Part shown: piece by piece, positions 25,788 to 34,486 of the stretch
Layout: each line of letters opens with the position of its first letter
Numbering within the stretch: position 1 is the stretch's first letter
NCBI RefSeq assembly: GCF_012676905.1
Contig: NZ_CP051428.1
Location: 189,501 to 253,500, forward strand
DNA length: 64,000 nucleotides
Source: Paenibacillus albicereus
GTDB taxonomy: Bacteria; Bacillota; Bacilli; Paenibacillales; Paenibacillaceae
Reading direction: 5' to 3'
Translations under genes and position numbers: made by a program
The notes under the pieces: model-generated
What the model was told of the DNA's origin: nothing
Seen by the model: the letters and a program-made list of their open reading frames with translations, nothing else
Database searches by the model: none

Positions 25788-26732
25788 ATGGAGTATTGGC
25801 TGGGCCTGGACGGCGGCGGCACGCGCACGACCGTATGCGCGGAGGACGCGGCCGGTTCGGAGCTGGCGCGCTTCGAGGTCGGAGCGCTCAACATCAACGG
25901 CCAGCGCGCCGGCGCGGCCGAGGAGGCGCTGGCGGAGGCGGCGCGCGAGCTGGAGCGCCGCGGGCTGCCGCTCGGCGGCTGCGTCTCGCTCGCCGTCGGC
26001 GCGGCCGGCATCAGCAACCCGCAGGCGCGGGAGCGCCTGGCGGCCGCGCTCGCGGAGCTTGCGTTCCGCGGCGAGCTGACGCTGGCCGGCGATCAGGAGA
26101 CGGCGCTCGCCGGCGCGCTGGAGGGACGCCCCGGCATCGCGCTCATCGCCGGGACGGGCTCGATCGCCTACGGCCGGAGCGAGGCCGGAGAGACGCATCG
26201 CGCCGGCGGCTTCGGCCATCTGATCGACGACGAGGGCAGCGGCTACGCGATCGGCCGCGACATGCTCGCCGCGATCGTGCGTGCCGCCGACGGGCGCTCG
26301 CGGCCGACGGCGCTGGCGGAGCCGGCGTTCCGGCAGCTCGGCCTGGAGCCGGGCCGCCTGCCGGAGCTCGTGCGCTGGGTGTACGACCCCGCGCGTCCCA
26401 AAAGCTCCGTCGCCGCGCTCGCGCCGCTGCTCCAGCCCGCCTGCGAGGCCGGCGACGCCGCCGCGCTCGCCATCGCCCGCCGCGCGGCCGGCGCGCTCGC
26501 CGAGCTCGCCGAGGCGGTCGCCGCCCGGCTCGGCCTCGGCGGCGGCGAGCTGGCGCCGCTCGGCAGCGTGCTGCTCCGCTGCGCGCCCGTGCGGGACGCC
26601 TTCGCCGAGCGGCTGGCCGAGCGGCTGCCGCAGCTGAGCCTGACGGCGGCCCGCCGCGATGCGGCAAGCGGCGCGGTGCTGCTCGCCCGGCGCGCCCGGC
26701 CCGCAAGCGGGGAGGAGGGCTCGCCATGCTGA
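25788..26732 (+). CDS. BadF-type amino-sugar kinase (MurNAc/GlcNAc kinase, MurK-like)
   Basis: A 314-residue kinase of the BadF/BadG fold: phosphate-1 motif GLDGGGTRTTV near residues 6-16, phosphate-2 motif AGTGSIAYG near 120-128 and a GGFGHLIDDEGSG segment. MurK of Clostridium acetobutylicum, of this fold, phosphorylates both MurNAc and GlcNAc. Sitting between namZ and anmK, this enzyme would phosphorylate the free sugars NamZ releases, giving MurNAc-6-phosphate for MurQ. It overlaps anmK by 7 bases. The specific substrate is inferred from context. Confidence 0.82.
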   Translation: MEYWLGLDGGGTRTTVCAEDAAGSELARFEVGALNINGQRAGAAEEALAEAARELERRGLPLGGCVSLAVGAAGISNPQARERLAAALAELAFRGELTLAGDQETALAGALEGRPGIALIAGTGSIAYGRSEAGETHRAGGFGHLIDDEGSGYAIGRDMLAAIVRAADGRSRPTALAEPAFRQLGLEPGRLPELVRWVYDPARPKSSVAALAPLLQPACEAGDAAALAIARRAAGALAELAEAVAARLGLGGGELAPLGSVLLRCAPVRDAFAERLAERLPQLSLTAARRDAASGAVLLARRARPASGEEGSPC

Positions 26733-27913
26733 GCTGGCGTCCCCGCAGGCCGTACGCGCTCGCCGTCGGCCTCATGTCCGGCACCTCGCTCGACGGCGTG
26801 GATGCGGCCGTCGTCCGCTTCGAGGGCGAGGGGCTCGGGACGACCGCCGAGCTGCTGCATTTCCATACGCAGCCGTATGACGAGCCGCTGCGCGAGGCGC
26901 TGCGGCGGCTGTGCGAGCCGGGAGCGGCGGACGTGCAGGACCTGTGCGGCATGAATGCCTGGCTCGGCGGCCGCTTCGCGGAAGCGGCGCGCGCCGCCGT
27001 GAGCGAGGCCGGGCTCGCCATGGCCGACATCGATTTCGTCAGCTCCCACGGCCAGACCGTCTGGCATATGCCCGAGCCGCCGGCGAATTCGCCGTTCCTC
27101 GCGCCGTCCACCCTGCAGCTGGGCGACCTGTCCGTGCTGGCTGCGCGCACCGGCGTGCCGGCGGTCGGCGACTTCCGCCCGGCCGACATGGCCCATGGCG
27201 GCCAGGGAGCGCCGCTCGTGCCGTACGGCGATCTCGTGCTGCTGCGCCATCCGGATCGCGGCCGTCTCCTGCAGAACATCGGCGGCATCGGCAACTGCAC
27301 CGTGCTGCCGGCCGGAGCCGGTCCGGACGACGTCGCCGGCTTCGATACCGGGCCCGGCAACATGGTCATCGACCGGGTCGTGCAGCGGCTGACGGATGGA
27401 CGCCTCGCTTATGACGCGGACGGCGCGCTGGCAGCCCAGGGCACGGCTCACGAAGGGCTGCTCGCCGAGCTGCTGGCGCATCCGTACTTCGTGCAGCCGC
27501 CGCCCAAGTCGACCGGCCGCGAGCTTTTCGGCTCCGACTACGCCGCGGAGCTGCTGGCCCGCGCCGAATCGCTCGGGCTGTCCACGGCCGATGCGGTCGC
27601 GACCGCGACCGCGCTGACCGCCCGCTCCATCGCAGACGCCCTGCGGCGCTTCGTCCTGCCGCATCTCCGCATCGACGAGGTCATCGTCAGCGGCGGCGGG
27701 GCGCGCAACCGTACGCTCATGCGGATGCTGGCGGAGCGGCTGCCGGAGCAGCGCGTCGCGGACTCCGGCGAATTCGGCCTGCCGGGCGATGCCAAGGAGG
27801 CGGTGCTGTTCGCGCTGCTCGGCTACCATTTCCTGCTGGGCATCCCGAACAGCCTTCCCTCCGTGACGGGAGCCTCCCGCGCGGCGGTCATGGGCAAGCT
27901 CGCGCTGCCATGA
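26726..27913 (+). CDS. anmK: Anhydro-N-acetylmuramic acid kinase
   Basis: A 395-residue kinase that hydrolyses and phosphorylates 1,6-anhydro-MurNAc to MurNAc-6-phosphate. Family motifs are GLMSGTSLDGVDAAVVRF near residues 13-30, GDFRPADMAHGGQGAPLVP near 150-168, NIGGIGN near 186 and the late VSGGGARN. The frame stays open upstream to 25493, but GGAGGAGGG sits 6 bases before the ATG at 26726 and the family begins here. Last gene of the operon; a strong terminator follows. Confidence 0.93.
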   Translation: MLSWRPRRPYALAVGLMSGTSLDGVDAAVVRFEGEGLGTTAELLHFHTQPYDEPLREALRRLCEPGAADVQDLCGMNAWLGGRFAEAARAAVSEAGLAMADIDFVSSHGQTVWHMPEPPANSPFLAPSTLQLGDLSVLAARTGVPAVGDFRPADMAHGGQGAPLVPYGDLVLLRHPDRGRLLQNIGGIGNCTVLPAGAGPDDVAGFDTGPGNMVIDRVVQRLTDGRLAYDADGALAAQGTAHEGLLAELLAHPYFVQPPPKSTGRELFGSDYAAELLARAESLGLSTADAVATATALTARSIADALRRFVLPHLRIDEVIVSGGGARNRTLMRMLAERLPEQRVADSGEFGLPGDAKEAVLFALLGYHFLLGIPNSLPSVTGASRAAVMGKLALP

Positions 27914-27931
27914 CCGGCTCCGTTTTTTTCC

Positions 27932-27957
27932 AAGCCCGGCTCTGCCGGGCTTTTTTT
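27932..27957 (+). terminator. Terminator of the MurNAc salvage operon
   Basis: AAGCCCGGC/GCCGGGCTT arms with a TCT loop followed by T7, 19 bases after the anmK stop. Confidence 0.9.
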
Positions 27958-28107
27958 CGTTCCCCGGACCGATTCTTCAGGGCGCCAAGCGCCCCGCGGC
28001 CCGGCGGATCGAGGAATTTTCCCCTCATCGATGCCTAGGAAGTATGGTATGGTTATCCTATTCAAGACGAAAGGCGGAGCCATCCGCCGCTTACAGGAGA
28101 AAGAATC

Positions 28108-29718
28108 ATGATGACCTTGAAGGAATGGAAGCAGGCCTGCCGGGATTCCGGCATGGATGCTTCCGTAATGCCGCCCTTCGCGCGGCGATATGGGCCGGAG
28201 CGGCTGCAGGAGCAGCTGGAGCGCTATGCCGAGCTGCTGGACGTCTGCCGCTCCTTCACCGAGGAGCTGCTGGAGTCCGTGCCGGACGAGCCGATTCTGG
28301 TCGCCGTCAACGATGCGGAGGGGCATGTGCTCGCCTTTTTCGGCAACCGCGCGATGGAAGCGCCGCTCAAGGAGAAGTACGGCATCGTGCCGGGAGTCGG
28401 CTACGGCGAGGAGCTGGGGCCGAGCTCCGTCCATGCCTGCATGGCCAGCGGCCGTCCGGCCCAGCTCATCGGCAAGGATCATTACCACGAGCCGCTCCAT
28501 GATTCCGCCTGCATGACGGCGCCTCTTTTCCGCTCGGAGGACGGGAGAGGCCGACCGTGGGCGGGCATCAGCTTCCTGCTGCAATCGGACAGCGTGCATC
28601 CTCATCTGATGGCGCTCCTCCGCTCCATGACGGCTTCCATGGAGAGGGAGCTGGAGCTGAGGCGGCAGAACGCCCGTCAGGCGATCCTCACTCAGGTGCT
28701 GCTTCAGACTTCTTATTATGGTGTCGTGCTGGTCGACCCGTCGGGGCGCATCGTCTCGATGAACGAGCGCAGCGTCGAGCTGATGAAGCTGAAGCATCCG
28801 GCCGAAGGAGAGCTTTGCGGAGAGCTGCCGATCATCGGCGCTTCCCTGCACGAGATGCTCGTGCAGCAAGGGACCGAGCCGATCCTCGCCTGCGCGATCA
28901 AGGAGCGGGGCAAGGACGGCCTCCGGCACTACATGTGCGACTTCCTGCCCGTGACCGACAACGACGGGCGGCTGCTCGTCATCGTCGCCATGCTTCGCGA
29001 CATGACCGATGCCAAGCGGGCCGACGACATGCTGCACGGGTCCGAGAAGCTCGTGCTCGCCGGACAGATCGCGGTCGGCCTTGCCCATGAGATCCGCAAT
29101 CCGCTGACGGTCATCCGCGGCATGCTGCAGTTCACCGCGGACCGGATCAAGCGCGAGCACTATGAGCTGATTTTGAGCGAGCTGGACCGGATCGGCCTGA
29201 TCGTCACCGACTTCATGGCGCTCGGCCAGCAAAAGGCGCCTCAGCTCCGTCCGGAGCCGATCGACGCGATCGTCGAGGAGACGCTGCAGATGGTGGAGTT
29301 CCAGATCAAGAAGGACGGCATCCGGATCAAGAGGCAGTACGAGGGAGCGGAGATCGTCTACGGCGACCGCAACCAGATCAAGCAGGTGCTGCTGAACGTG
29401 CTCCGCAATGCCGCCGAGGCGATGCCGCAGGGCGGCTTCATCGACGTGCGGCTCCGCGCCGTAGACGGCCGCCAGCGCATCGAGATCGCCGACACCGGCA
29501 TGGGCATGGGCGAGGAGCAGCTCGAGCGCCTCGGGGAGGTGTTCCACACGACCAAAAAAGGCGGGAGCGGCCTCGGCCTCGCCATCGTCAAGCGCATCAT
29601 GGACGCGCACGGAAGCCGGATTCGATTCGAGAGCGAGCCGGGACGGGGCACCACTGTCGTGCTGGACTTTCCGATCCATCCGATTCGCAGGCTCAGTTAT
29701 CCGTTCCTCTCCTCCTGA
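28108..29718 (+). CDS. Soluble sensor histidine kinase with AcoR-type GAF and PAS domains
   Basis: A 536-residue kinase without membrane segments. Residues 30-165 resemble the GAF-like sensor of AcoR-type activators (SSVHACMASGRPAQLIGKDHYHEPLHDSAC region). A PAS domain follows at about 200-310, then HisKA with HEIRNPLTVIRGML (phospho-acceptor His near 327) and a C-terminal HATPase with NAAEAM, DTGMGM and GSGLGLAIVKRI. The layout is like cytoplasmic sporulation or metabolic sensor kinases. No response regulator gene is adjacent. AGGAGA lies 8 bases before the ATG. Confidence 0.85.
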   Translation: MMTLKEWKQACRDSGMDASVMPPFARRYGPERLQEQLERYAELLDVCRSFTEELLESVPDEPILVAVNDAEGHVLAFFGNRAMEAPLKEKYGIVPGVGYGEELGPSSVHACMASGRPAQLIGKDHYHEPLHDSACMTAPLFRSEDGRGRPWAGISFLLQSDSVHPHLMALLRSMTASMERELELRRQNARQAILTQVLLQTSYYGVVLVDPSGRIVSMNERSVELMKLKHPAEGELCGELPIIGASLHEMLVQQGTEPILACAIKERGKDGLRHYMCDFLPVTDNDGRLLVIVAMLRDMTDAKRADDMLHGSEKLVLAGQIAVGLAHEIRNPLTVIRGMLQFTADRIKREHYELILSELDRIGLIVTDFMALGQQKAPQLRPEPIDAIVEETLQMVEFQIKKDGIRIKRQYEGAEIVYGDRNQIKQVLLNVLRNAAEAMPQGGFIDVRLRAVDGRQRIEIADTGMGMGEEQLERLGEVFHTTKKGGSGLGLAIVKRIMDAHGSRIRFESEPGRGTTVVLDFPIHPIRRLSYPFLSS

Positions 29719-29785
29719 GCGGACGCCTGCAAGCGGCCGGACGGGAAAGAGGGACATTTTGGCCGGGAGAAAGGAGACGAGACGC

Positions 29786-30583
29786 ATGAAGCAGCAGCAA
29801 AGCGGCACAACGGCGCCGATCGGGGCACCGGACTACAGCATCGACGGACGGATCGCGATCGTCACCGGCGCGAGCCGGGGCATCGGACGCGGCCTCGCCG
29901 AGGCGCTTGCCGCGGCGGGGGCGGTCGTCGTAGCGACGGCGCGCAGGCTGGACGATCTAAGGCCGCTACTGGACGACATCGAGGCGGCCGGCGGTCGCGC
30001 GGCCGGGTATGAGCTGGACGTGCGCGACGTCGGCGCGATCGGCCGGACGTTCGGCCGGATCGCCGAGGAGCATGGGGCGATCGACATTCTCGTCAACAAC
30101 GCCGGCGTCGGCGACGGCATGGCGGCCGAGGACATCACCGAGGCATACTGGGACGAGATGATGGACGTCAATCTGAAAGGGCTGTTCTTCTGCTCGCAGG
30201 CGGCGGGACGGATCATGCTGAAGCAAGGCCGCGGCAGGATCGTGAATGTCAGCTCGCAAGTGAGCATCGTCGGCATCCCCGACGGGGCCGCCTACTGCGC
30301 GTCCAAGGGCGGCGTCAACCAGCTGACCAAGGTGCTGGCGCTGGAATGGGGCGCGCGCGGCATCGGCGTGAACGCGGTCGGACCGACGTTCATCTATACG
30401 CCGGGCACGGCCGACCGGCTGGACGAGCCCGAGTTCCGCCGCTCCGTGCTGGAGCGCATCCCGGCGGGGCGGATCGGCACGATCCAGGACGTGGCGGGAG
30501 CGGTCATCTATCTCGCTTCGCCCGCGTCGGATCTGGTGAACGGCACGCTGCTGCTCGTCGACGGAGGCTGGACGGCGCGCTGA
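29786..30583 (+). CDS. Short-chain dehydrogenase/reductase
   Basis: A 265-residue NAD(P)-dependent oxidoreductase of the classical SDR type: cofactor motif TGASRGIG at residues 27-34, NNAG near 110, catalytic Ser in VNVSSQVS and the YCASK active-site motif near 171-175. The resemblance is closest to gluconate 5-dehydrogenase-like sugar or polyol SDRs, but this does not fix a substrate. AAAGGAG lies 9 bases before the chosen ATG at 29786; the longer frame from 29759 runs through that site. Monocistronic, ending at a hairpin terminator. Confidence 0.85.
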   Translation: MKQQQSGTTAPIGAPDYSIDGRIAIVTGASRGIGRGLAEALAAAGAVVVATARRLDDLRPLLDDIEAAGGRAAGYELDVRDVGAIGRTFGRIAEEHGAIDILVNNAGVGDGMAAEDITEAYWDEMMDVNLKGLFFCSQAAGRIMLKQGRGRIVNVSSQVSIVGIPDGAAYCASKGGVNQLTKVLALEWGARGIGVNAVGPTFIYTPGTADRLDEPEFRRSVLERIPAGRIGTIQDVAGAVIYLASPASDLVNGTLLLVDGGWTAR

Positions 30584-30600
30584 AAGCGGCGCAGCCTGGA

Positions 30601-30631
30601 GGGGAGCCGAGCGAGAAGCGGCTCCCCTTTT
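30601..30631 (+). terminator. Terminator after the SDR gene
   Basis: 9-bp arms GGGGAGCCG/CGGCTCCCC and TTTT, 18 bases after the stop. Confidence 0.75.
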
Positions 30632-30744
30632 CGGGCGGACCGGTATTGCTCGGAGCCGGGCTTGTCGCGTTTTTCCAATCCAGGGAAGCGGCCCTCGCGA
30701 TATGCTGGTCGTGAGGACGAATTCAGCGACGAGGAGATGGAATC

Positions 30745-31197
30745 ATGGAAGAGCTTCGCTATACGATCTACGTCAACGCTTCTCCGGAAGCGGTATGGAA
30801 AGCGTTCATCGAGCCGGAGGGGACGCGCGCGATCTTTTTCGGCTCCGTGCTGGAGTCCGACTTCAAGCCCGGCTCCGAGTACCGCTACGTCGGCCCGGGA
30901 ACGGACGGGGACCGGACGGTCCACGTGTACGGCAGCATCCTGGAGTTCGAGCCGCACTCGCGCATGAGCTATACCGAGCATCCGGGTCCGTCCTACCGGG
31001 ACAACCACGCCGAGCTGGAGACCCGCATCACGATGACGCTCGAGCCGGCCGGAACGGCGACCAAGCTCACGCTCGTCAACGACCGCTGGCCCGAAGGACA
31101 TCCATCGTACGAAAAGACGCGCGAGAGCTGGCCGATGATTCTGAGCAGCGCCAAGACGTTCGTGGAGACCGGCAAGACGATCGATTACGGCTGGTAA
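30745..31197 (+). CDS. SRPBCC (AHSA1-like) domain protein
   Basis: A 150-residue START-like protein. The opening YTIYVNASPEAVWKAFIEPE and the closing WPMILSSAKTFVETGKTI are typical of the AHSA1/activator-of-Hsp90-like bacterial family, which binds hydrophobic ligands and often has no assigned role. GAGGAG precedes the ATG. A GC-rich hairpin (arms AGCGGACGCG at 31202-31211 and CGCGTCCGCT at 31235-31244) follows the stop and may terminate transcription. Confidence 0.82.
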   Translation: MEELRYTIYVNASPEAVWKAFIEPEGTRAIFFGSVLESDFKPGSEYRYVGPGTDGDRTVHVYGSILEFEPHSRMSYTEHPGPSYRDNHAELETRITMTLEPAGTATKLTLVNDRWPEGHPSYEKTRESWPMILSSAKTFVETGKTIDYGW

Positions 31198-31470
31198 GCG
31201 GAGCGGACGCGTCGGACCCCGGCAAAGGGGACGGCGCGTCCGCTTCTTCGCATCTTCGCCGCGAGTCCGCAGTCCCGATTCTCCGGAGCGGCGGCTCCGG
31301 TGGGTGGGGTAGCGGCAACAAGCAAGCAGCCTTGCGCGATGCCGGCGAATGGACTATGATGGAAGGGACACCGATCCGATGGAACGACAAAAAGCCTGCC
31401 CGGAATCTCTTCCGGACAAGCTAGAATCGTAGCATGGGAGCGGCTATCCTCGCGACAGGAGGTGAACCTC

Positions 31471-31620
31471 ATGGCAAAAGACGTACTGTGCGAAGTAGAC
31501 AGCTGCAAAAACTGGGCTTCCGGCAACAAATGCAACGCTTCGTCCATCTATGTGACCAGCAATCGCGGACAAGCGAGCAACTCCGAAGAAACCGACTGCA
31601 AAACCTTTGAAGCGAAATGA
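31471..31620 (+). CDS. DUF1540 small cysteine protein
   Basis: A 49-residue protein with four cysteines (about residues 7, 12, 21 and 43: LCEVDSCKNW, NKCNAS and DCKTF). This spacing is the DUF1540 pattern, probably a small metal-binding fold. A strong AGGAGG site 7 bases before the ATG and a small hairpin after the stop support it as a real gene. In Firmicutes such proteins are often found in sporulating species; function is not established. Confidence 0.8.
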   Translation: MAKDVLCEVDSCKNWASGNKCNASSIYVTSNRGQASNSEETDCKTFEAK

Positions 31621-31641
31621 TCCGATCCATTTTTCATCAGG

Positions 31642-31665
31642 CAGCCGTGCCAGCGGCTGTCTTTT
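31642..31665 (+). terminator. Small terminator after DUF1540
   Basis: CAGCCG/CGGCTG arms with a 6-base loop followed by TCTTTT. Confidence 0.55.
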
Positions 31666-31689
31666 CGTTTCGCTTTCTTTACTATACTC

Positions 31690-31708
31690 AATAATGATTA
31701 TTGTTATC
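31690..31708. promoter_or_regulatory. Orphan Fur-box-like sequence
   Basis: AATAATGATTATTGTTATC matches 16 of 19 positions of the Fur consensus GATAATGATTATCATTATC. It lies 116 bases before the PH-domain gene at 31825 and not next to any recognised iron gene. Confidence 0.5.
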
Positions 31709-31824
31709 AAGTCCTTTTTGAGAAAGTTTTTCAAAAAGTTCTTCCCCGCCGCCTCCGGTCCTATGGTACAATCAAGCCTTGGTACTGGTAATATTTTACG
31801 GATAAGGAGCGGAAGGGAAGGGAA

Positions 31825-32262
31825 ATGAAATTTGTTCCAAAAAGAGAGCTGGCTCCGGCCTGCTTGAGCTGGCTGGCGATCGGCCTCTTGCTGCTCGGAG
31901 GCGGGGTCGGCTGGACCGAGGGCGAAGGAGTGGCGTCCAAGGCGGCCTCGTCCGTAGTGCTGCTGACCGGCGGGCTGCTCGCCTGGATCTGGCTCGGCAC
32001 GTCCTATCGGCTGGACGAGGACGAGCTCGTGCTCCAGGCCGGGCCGATCGTCAAGCGCCTGCCGTATCGCAGGCTGGTGCACCTGAGGCCTGCGGCGGCA
32101 TGGCCGATCGGGCTGTTCTCCTTGCGGGGCCATGAGCTGGCGGCGGGTCCGTACGACCGGTATTCGATCGCGCCTCGCGACATGGAGCGCTTCGTCCGGG
32201 AGCTCCGGCAGAGATGTCCGCAGCTGGTCGTCGATCTGGAGCGGGACGGCAGGGCTTCTTGA
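31825..32262 (+). CDS. Membrane protein with a bacterial PH-like domain
   Basis: A 145-residue protein: two hydrophobic segments (about residues 11-30 and 40-58) followed by a short soluble beta-rich domain (YRLDEDELVLQAGPIVKRLPYRRLVHL) that resembles the bacterial PH-like fold (bPH_4/DUF1200). GGAAGGGAAGGG precedes the ATG. Its role is unknown; the Fur-like box upstream might place it under iron control. Confidence 0.65.
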   Translation: MKFVPKRELAPACLSWLAIGLLLLGGGVGWTEGEGVASKAASSVVLLTGGLLAWIWLGTSYRLDEDELVLQAGPIVKRLPYRRLVHLRPAAAWPIGLFSLRGHELAAGPYDRYSIAPRDMERFVRELRQRCPQLVVDLERDGRAS

Positions 32263-32293
32263 CGGGGCGGCAGCCAAGCGGGAGAAAAGACAA

Positions 32294-32327
32294 GGGACGA
32301 AGCGGCAGACCGCTTCGTCCCTTTTTT
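32294..32327. terminator. Terminator between convergent genes
   Basis: 12-bp perfect arms GGGACGAAGCGG/CCGCTTCGTCCC with a 4-base loop, then T6. The A-rich left flank may let it serve the minus-strand permease operon as well. Confidence 0.85.
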
Positions 32328-32339
32328 CGTGGAGCCGGA

Positions 32340-33473
32340 TCAGCGGACGGACCGCCGGTTGCGGTAGAGCAGGTAGAGGAAGAACGGCGCGCCGACCGCA
32401 GACGTGAAGACGCCGACGGGAACGTCGTACGGCAAGAAGGCGGTGCGCGCGACGAGATCGGCGAGCACGACGATCAGGGCGCCGCACAGCGCCGACACCG
32501 GCAGCAGCCGCGAGGCGGCCGGTCCGACGAGCTGGCGCGCGAGATGGGGGCCGATGAGGCCGACGAAGCCGATCGACCCGCCGATCGCGACCGCCGAGCC
32601 CGCCAGGCCGACGCTGATCGCGATCAGCCCTCTGCGGCTGCGCTCGACATGGCTGCCGACGCCGGCGGCCGACTCGTCGGACAGCATGAGCACGTTCAGC
32701 GTACGGCCGCTGCGCAGGGCGAGCAGCAGGAACAGGGCGGTCCAGGGGAGCAGCGTAAACACATGCTGCCAGGACGTGCCGTAGACGGTGCCGGTGAGCC
32801 AGATGTACGCGTCCGTAGCGGTGTAGACGGAGCTCAGCAGCAGGATCGCGCTCGTGAAGGCCGAGGACAGCGCGCCGATGCCGATGCCGACGAGGATGAG
32901 GCGTCCCGGCTCGATGCCGCGCCTCCAGGCGGCGGCGTAGACGAGGACGGCGAGCAGCGCCGCTCCCGCCATCGCGGCAGCCGGCAGCCAGTGGATGCTG
33001 ACTCCCGGCGGGCGGAATGTGAGGAATGCGGCTGCTGCGGCGGCGGCGCCGCCGGTGATGCCGACGAGGTCGGGCGCGGCCAGCGGATTGCGGAACACGC
33101 CCTGCAGCAGCGCGCCGGCCGCAGAAAGCGCCGCTCCGGCCAGAGCGGCGACGACGAGGCGCGGGAGGCGGAATTCCCGCACGATGACGACATGCTCGGC
33201 AGCGCCGGCGCCGCCGAGCGCCCGCAGCATGAGGGAGGGACGGATGTACGTCTCTCCGAGCAGCAGATAGGCGATGCCGGCGACGAGGAGCGCAGAGCCG
33301 AGCAGCAGCGGCCACATCCACGCGCTGCTGCGGGCGCGGTCGCGCCAGGATGAGCCAGGCGGGCCCCCTGCCGCTCGGGCGGCGAAGTCCGTCCGTCGAT
33401 CAGGGCTGCCGAAGGGAGGGGCGTCGTGCCTGCTGTCCTCGGCGGCAGGCTTGGGCGATGGACGGCGGCTCAT
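32340..33473 (-). CDS. Iron-siderophore ABC permease, FecCD family (second subunit)
   Basis: A 377-residue permease. After a Pro/Arg-rich cytoplasmic start (residues 1-50) comes a FecCD domain with about nine membrane segments, the LPRLVVAALAGAALSAAGALLQG motif, RNPLAAPDLVGITGG and IGFVGLIGPHLAR. Start at 33473 has AAAAGGAG 9 bases upstream and overlaps the stop of the partner permease by 4 bases. It forms the membrane channel of the importer with the CuAO-fused binding protein at 34710. No ATPase gene follows. Confidence 0.9.
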   Translation of the reverse strand: MSRRPSPKPAAEDSRHDAPPFGSPDRRTDFAARAAGGPPGSSWRDRARSSAWMWPLLLGSALLVAGIAYLLLGETYIRPSLMLRALGGAGAAEHVVIVREFRLPRLVVAALAGAALSAAGALLQGVFRNPLAAPDLVGITGGAAAAAAAFLTFRPPGVSIHWLPAAAMAGAALLAVLVYAAAWRRGIEPGRLILVGIGIGALSSAFTSAILLLSSVYTATDAYIWLTGTVYGTSWQHVFTLLPWTALFLLLALRSGRTLNVLMLSDESAAGVGSHVERSRRGLIAISVGLAGSAVAIGGSIGFVGLIGPHLARQLVGPAASRLLPVSALCGALIVVLADLVARTAFLPYDVPVGVFTSAVGAPFFLYLLYRNRRSVR

Positions 33474-34486
33474 ACGATGCGTCTCCTTTTGCGGGCGATA
33501 TAGAGGAAGAAGGGCGCGCCCACGACCGCGGTGAGCACGCCGACCGGCAGCTCGCGCGGCAGGATGACGTAGCGGGCGGCGACGTCGGCGACGAGCAGCA
33601 GCACGGCTCCGAGCAGCATGCTGTACGGAACCATCCAGCGATGGTCCAGGCCGGAGAAGAAGCGCGCCACGACCGGGATGACGAGGCCGATGAAGCCGAT
33701 CGGCCCGGCGACGGCGACGGAGCCGCCCGCCAGCAGCACGATTGCGGCGCCGCCCGCGAGCTTGACGAGGGAGATGCGCAGGCCGAGGCCTTTGGCCGTC
33801 TCCTCGCCGGCGGCGAGCAGGTTGAGATGGCGGCCCAGCAGCCACGCCGCCAGCATGCTGGCGAGCATGTAGGGCGCAACGGCAGCGAGGATGCCGAGCG
33901 GACGCCCGGCGATGGAGCCGCTCAGCCAGAACAGCACGTCCTGCAGCGAGGCCTGGTTGCGGACGAGCAGACCTTGCGTGCCGGAGGCGAACAGCGCGCT
34001 CATCGCCGCGCCGGCGAGCACGATGCGCAGCGGGGACAGGCTGTCGCTGCCGAGCGCGCTCAGCGCGTAGACGAGCGCCGCCGCGACGGCCGCTCCGCCG
34101 AAGGCCGCCCAGGCGAGCCCGGTCTGGCTTTCGATGCGGAGCACGGTGAGGGCGAAGACGACGGCGAGCGCGGCGCCGGAATTGATGCCGAGGATGGACG
34201 GCGAGGCGAGCGGGTTGCGCGTGATCGCCTGCATGACGACGCCGGCGACGGCGAGGCTCGCGCCGACGGCCGCGGCGATGAGCGCGCGCGGCAGCCGGGT
34301 GAGCCGGATGACGGCCTGGCTCATGGACGTCTCGTCGTAGCGCGTCATGGCCGCCCAGGCGTCGTCGAAGCTGACGCGGGTGTAGCCGAGCATGATGTTG
34401 GCCGCAAAGGCGAGCAGCAGCAGCGCCGCGCCTGCGGCCAGCCCGGCGGCCTTGAGCGCCGCGCCGGGCAGTCCGGTTGGATTCAT
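33470..34486 (-). CDS. Iron-siderophore ABC permease, FecCD family (first subunit)
   Basis: A 338-residue FecCD permease with the family motifs RLPRALIAAAVGASLAVAG, RNPLASPSILGINSGA and IGFIGLVIPVVARF. It is the dimer partner of the following permease and lies 223 bases after the binding-protein gene, with a hairpin terminator between, which would lower permease expression relative to the binding protein. Confidence 0.9.
   Translation of the reverse strand: MNPTGLPGAALKAAGLAAGAALLLLAFAANIMLGYTRVSFDDAWAAMTRYDETSMSQAVIRLTRLPRALIAAAVGASLAVAGVVMQAITRNPLASPSILGINSGAALAVVFALTVLRIESQTGLAWAAFGGAAVAAALVYALSALGSDSLSPLRIVLAGAAMSALFASGTQGLLVRNQASLQDVLFWLSGSIAGRPLGILAAVAPYMLASMLAAWLLGRHLNLLAAGEETAKGLGLRISLVKLAGGAAIVLLAGGSVAVAGPIGFIGLVIPVVARFFSGLDHRWMVPYSMLLGAVLLLVADVAARYVILPRELPVGVLTAVVGAPFFLYIARKRRRIV

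Noticed and set aside
23841-26219. A 792-residue minus-strand frame opposite the PIG-L, NamZ and kinase genes
   Set aside because: It lies opposite three well-recognised genes, has Arg/Ala/Leu-rich low-information sequence and no start signal.
25493-26725. Upstream extension of the anmK frame to over 800 residues
   Set aside because: It runs through two other genes in another frame; the AnmK family starts near 26726, where a good ribosome binding site lies.
27823-29808. A 661-residue minus-strand frame opposite the histidine kinase
   Set aside because: The plus-strand kinase motifs are unambiguous; the antisense frame has no recognisable domain.
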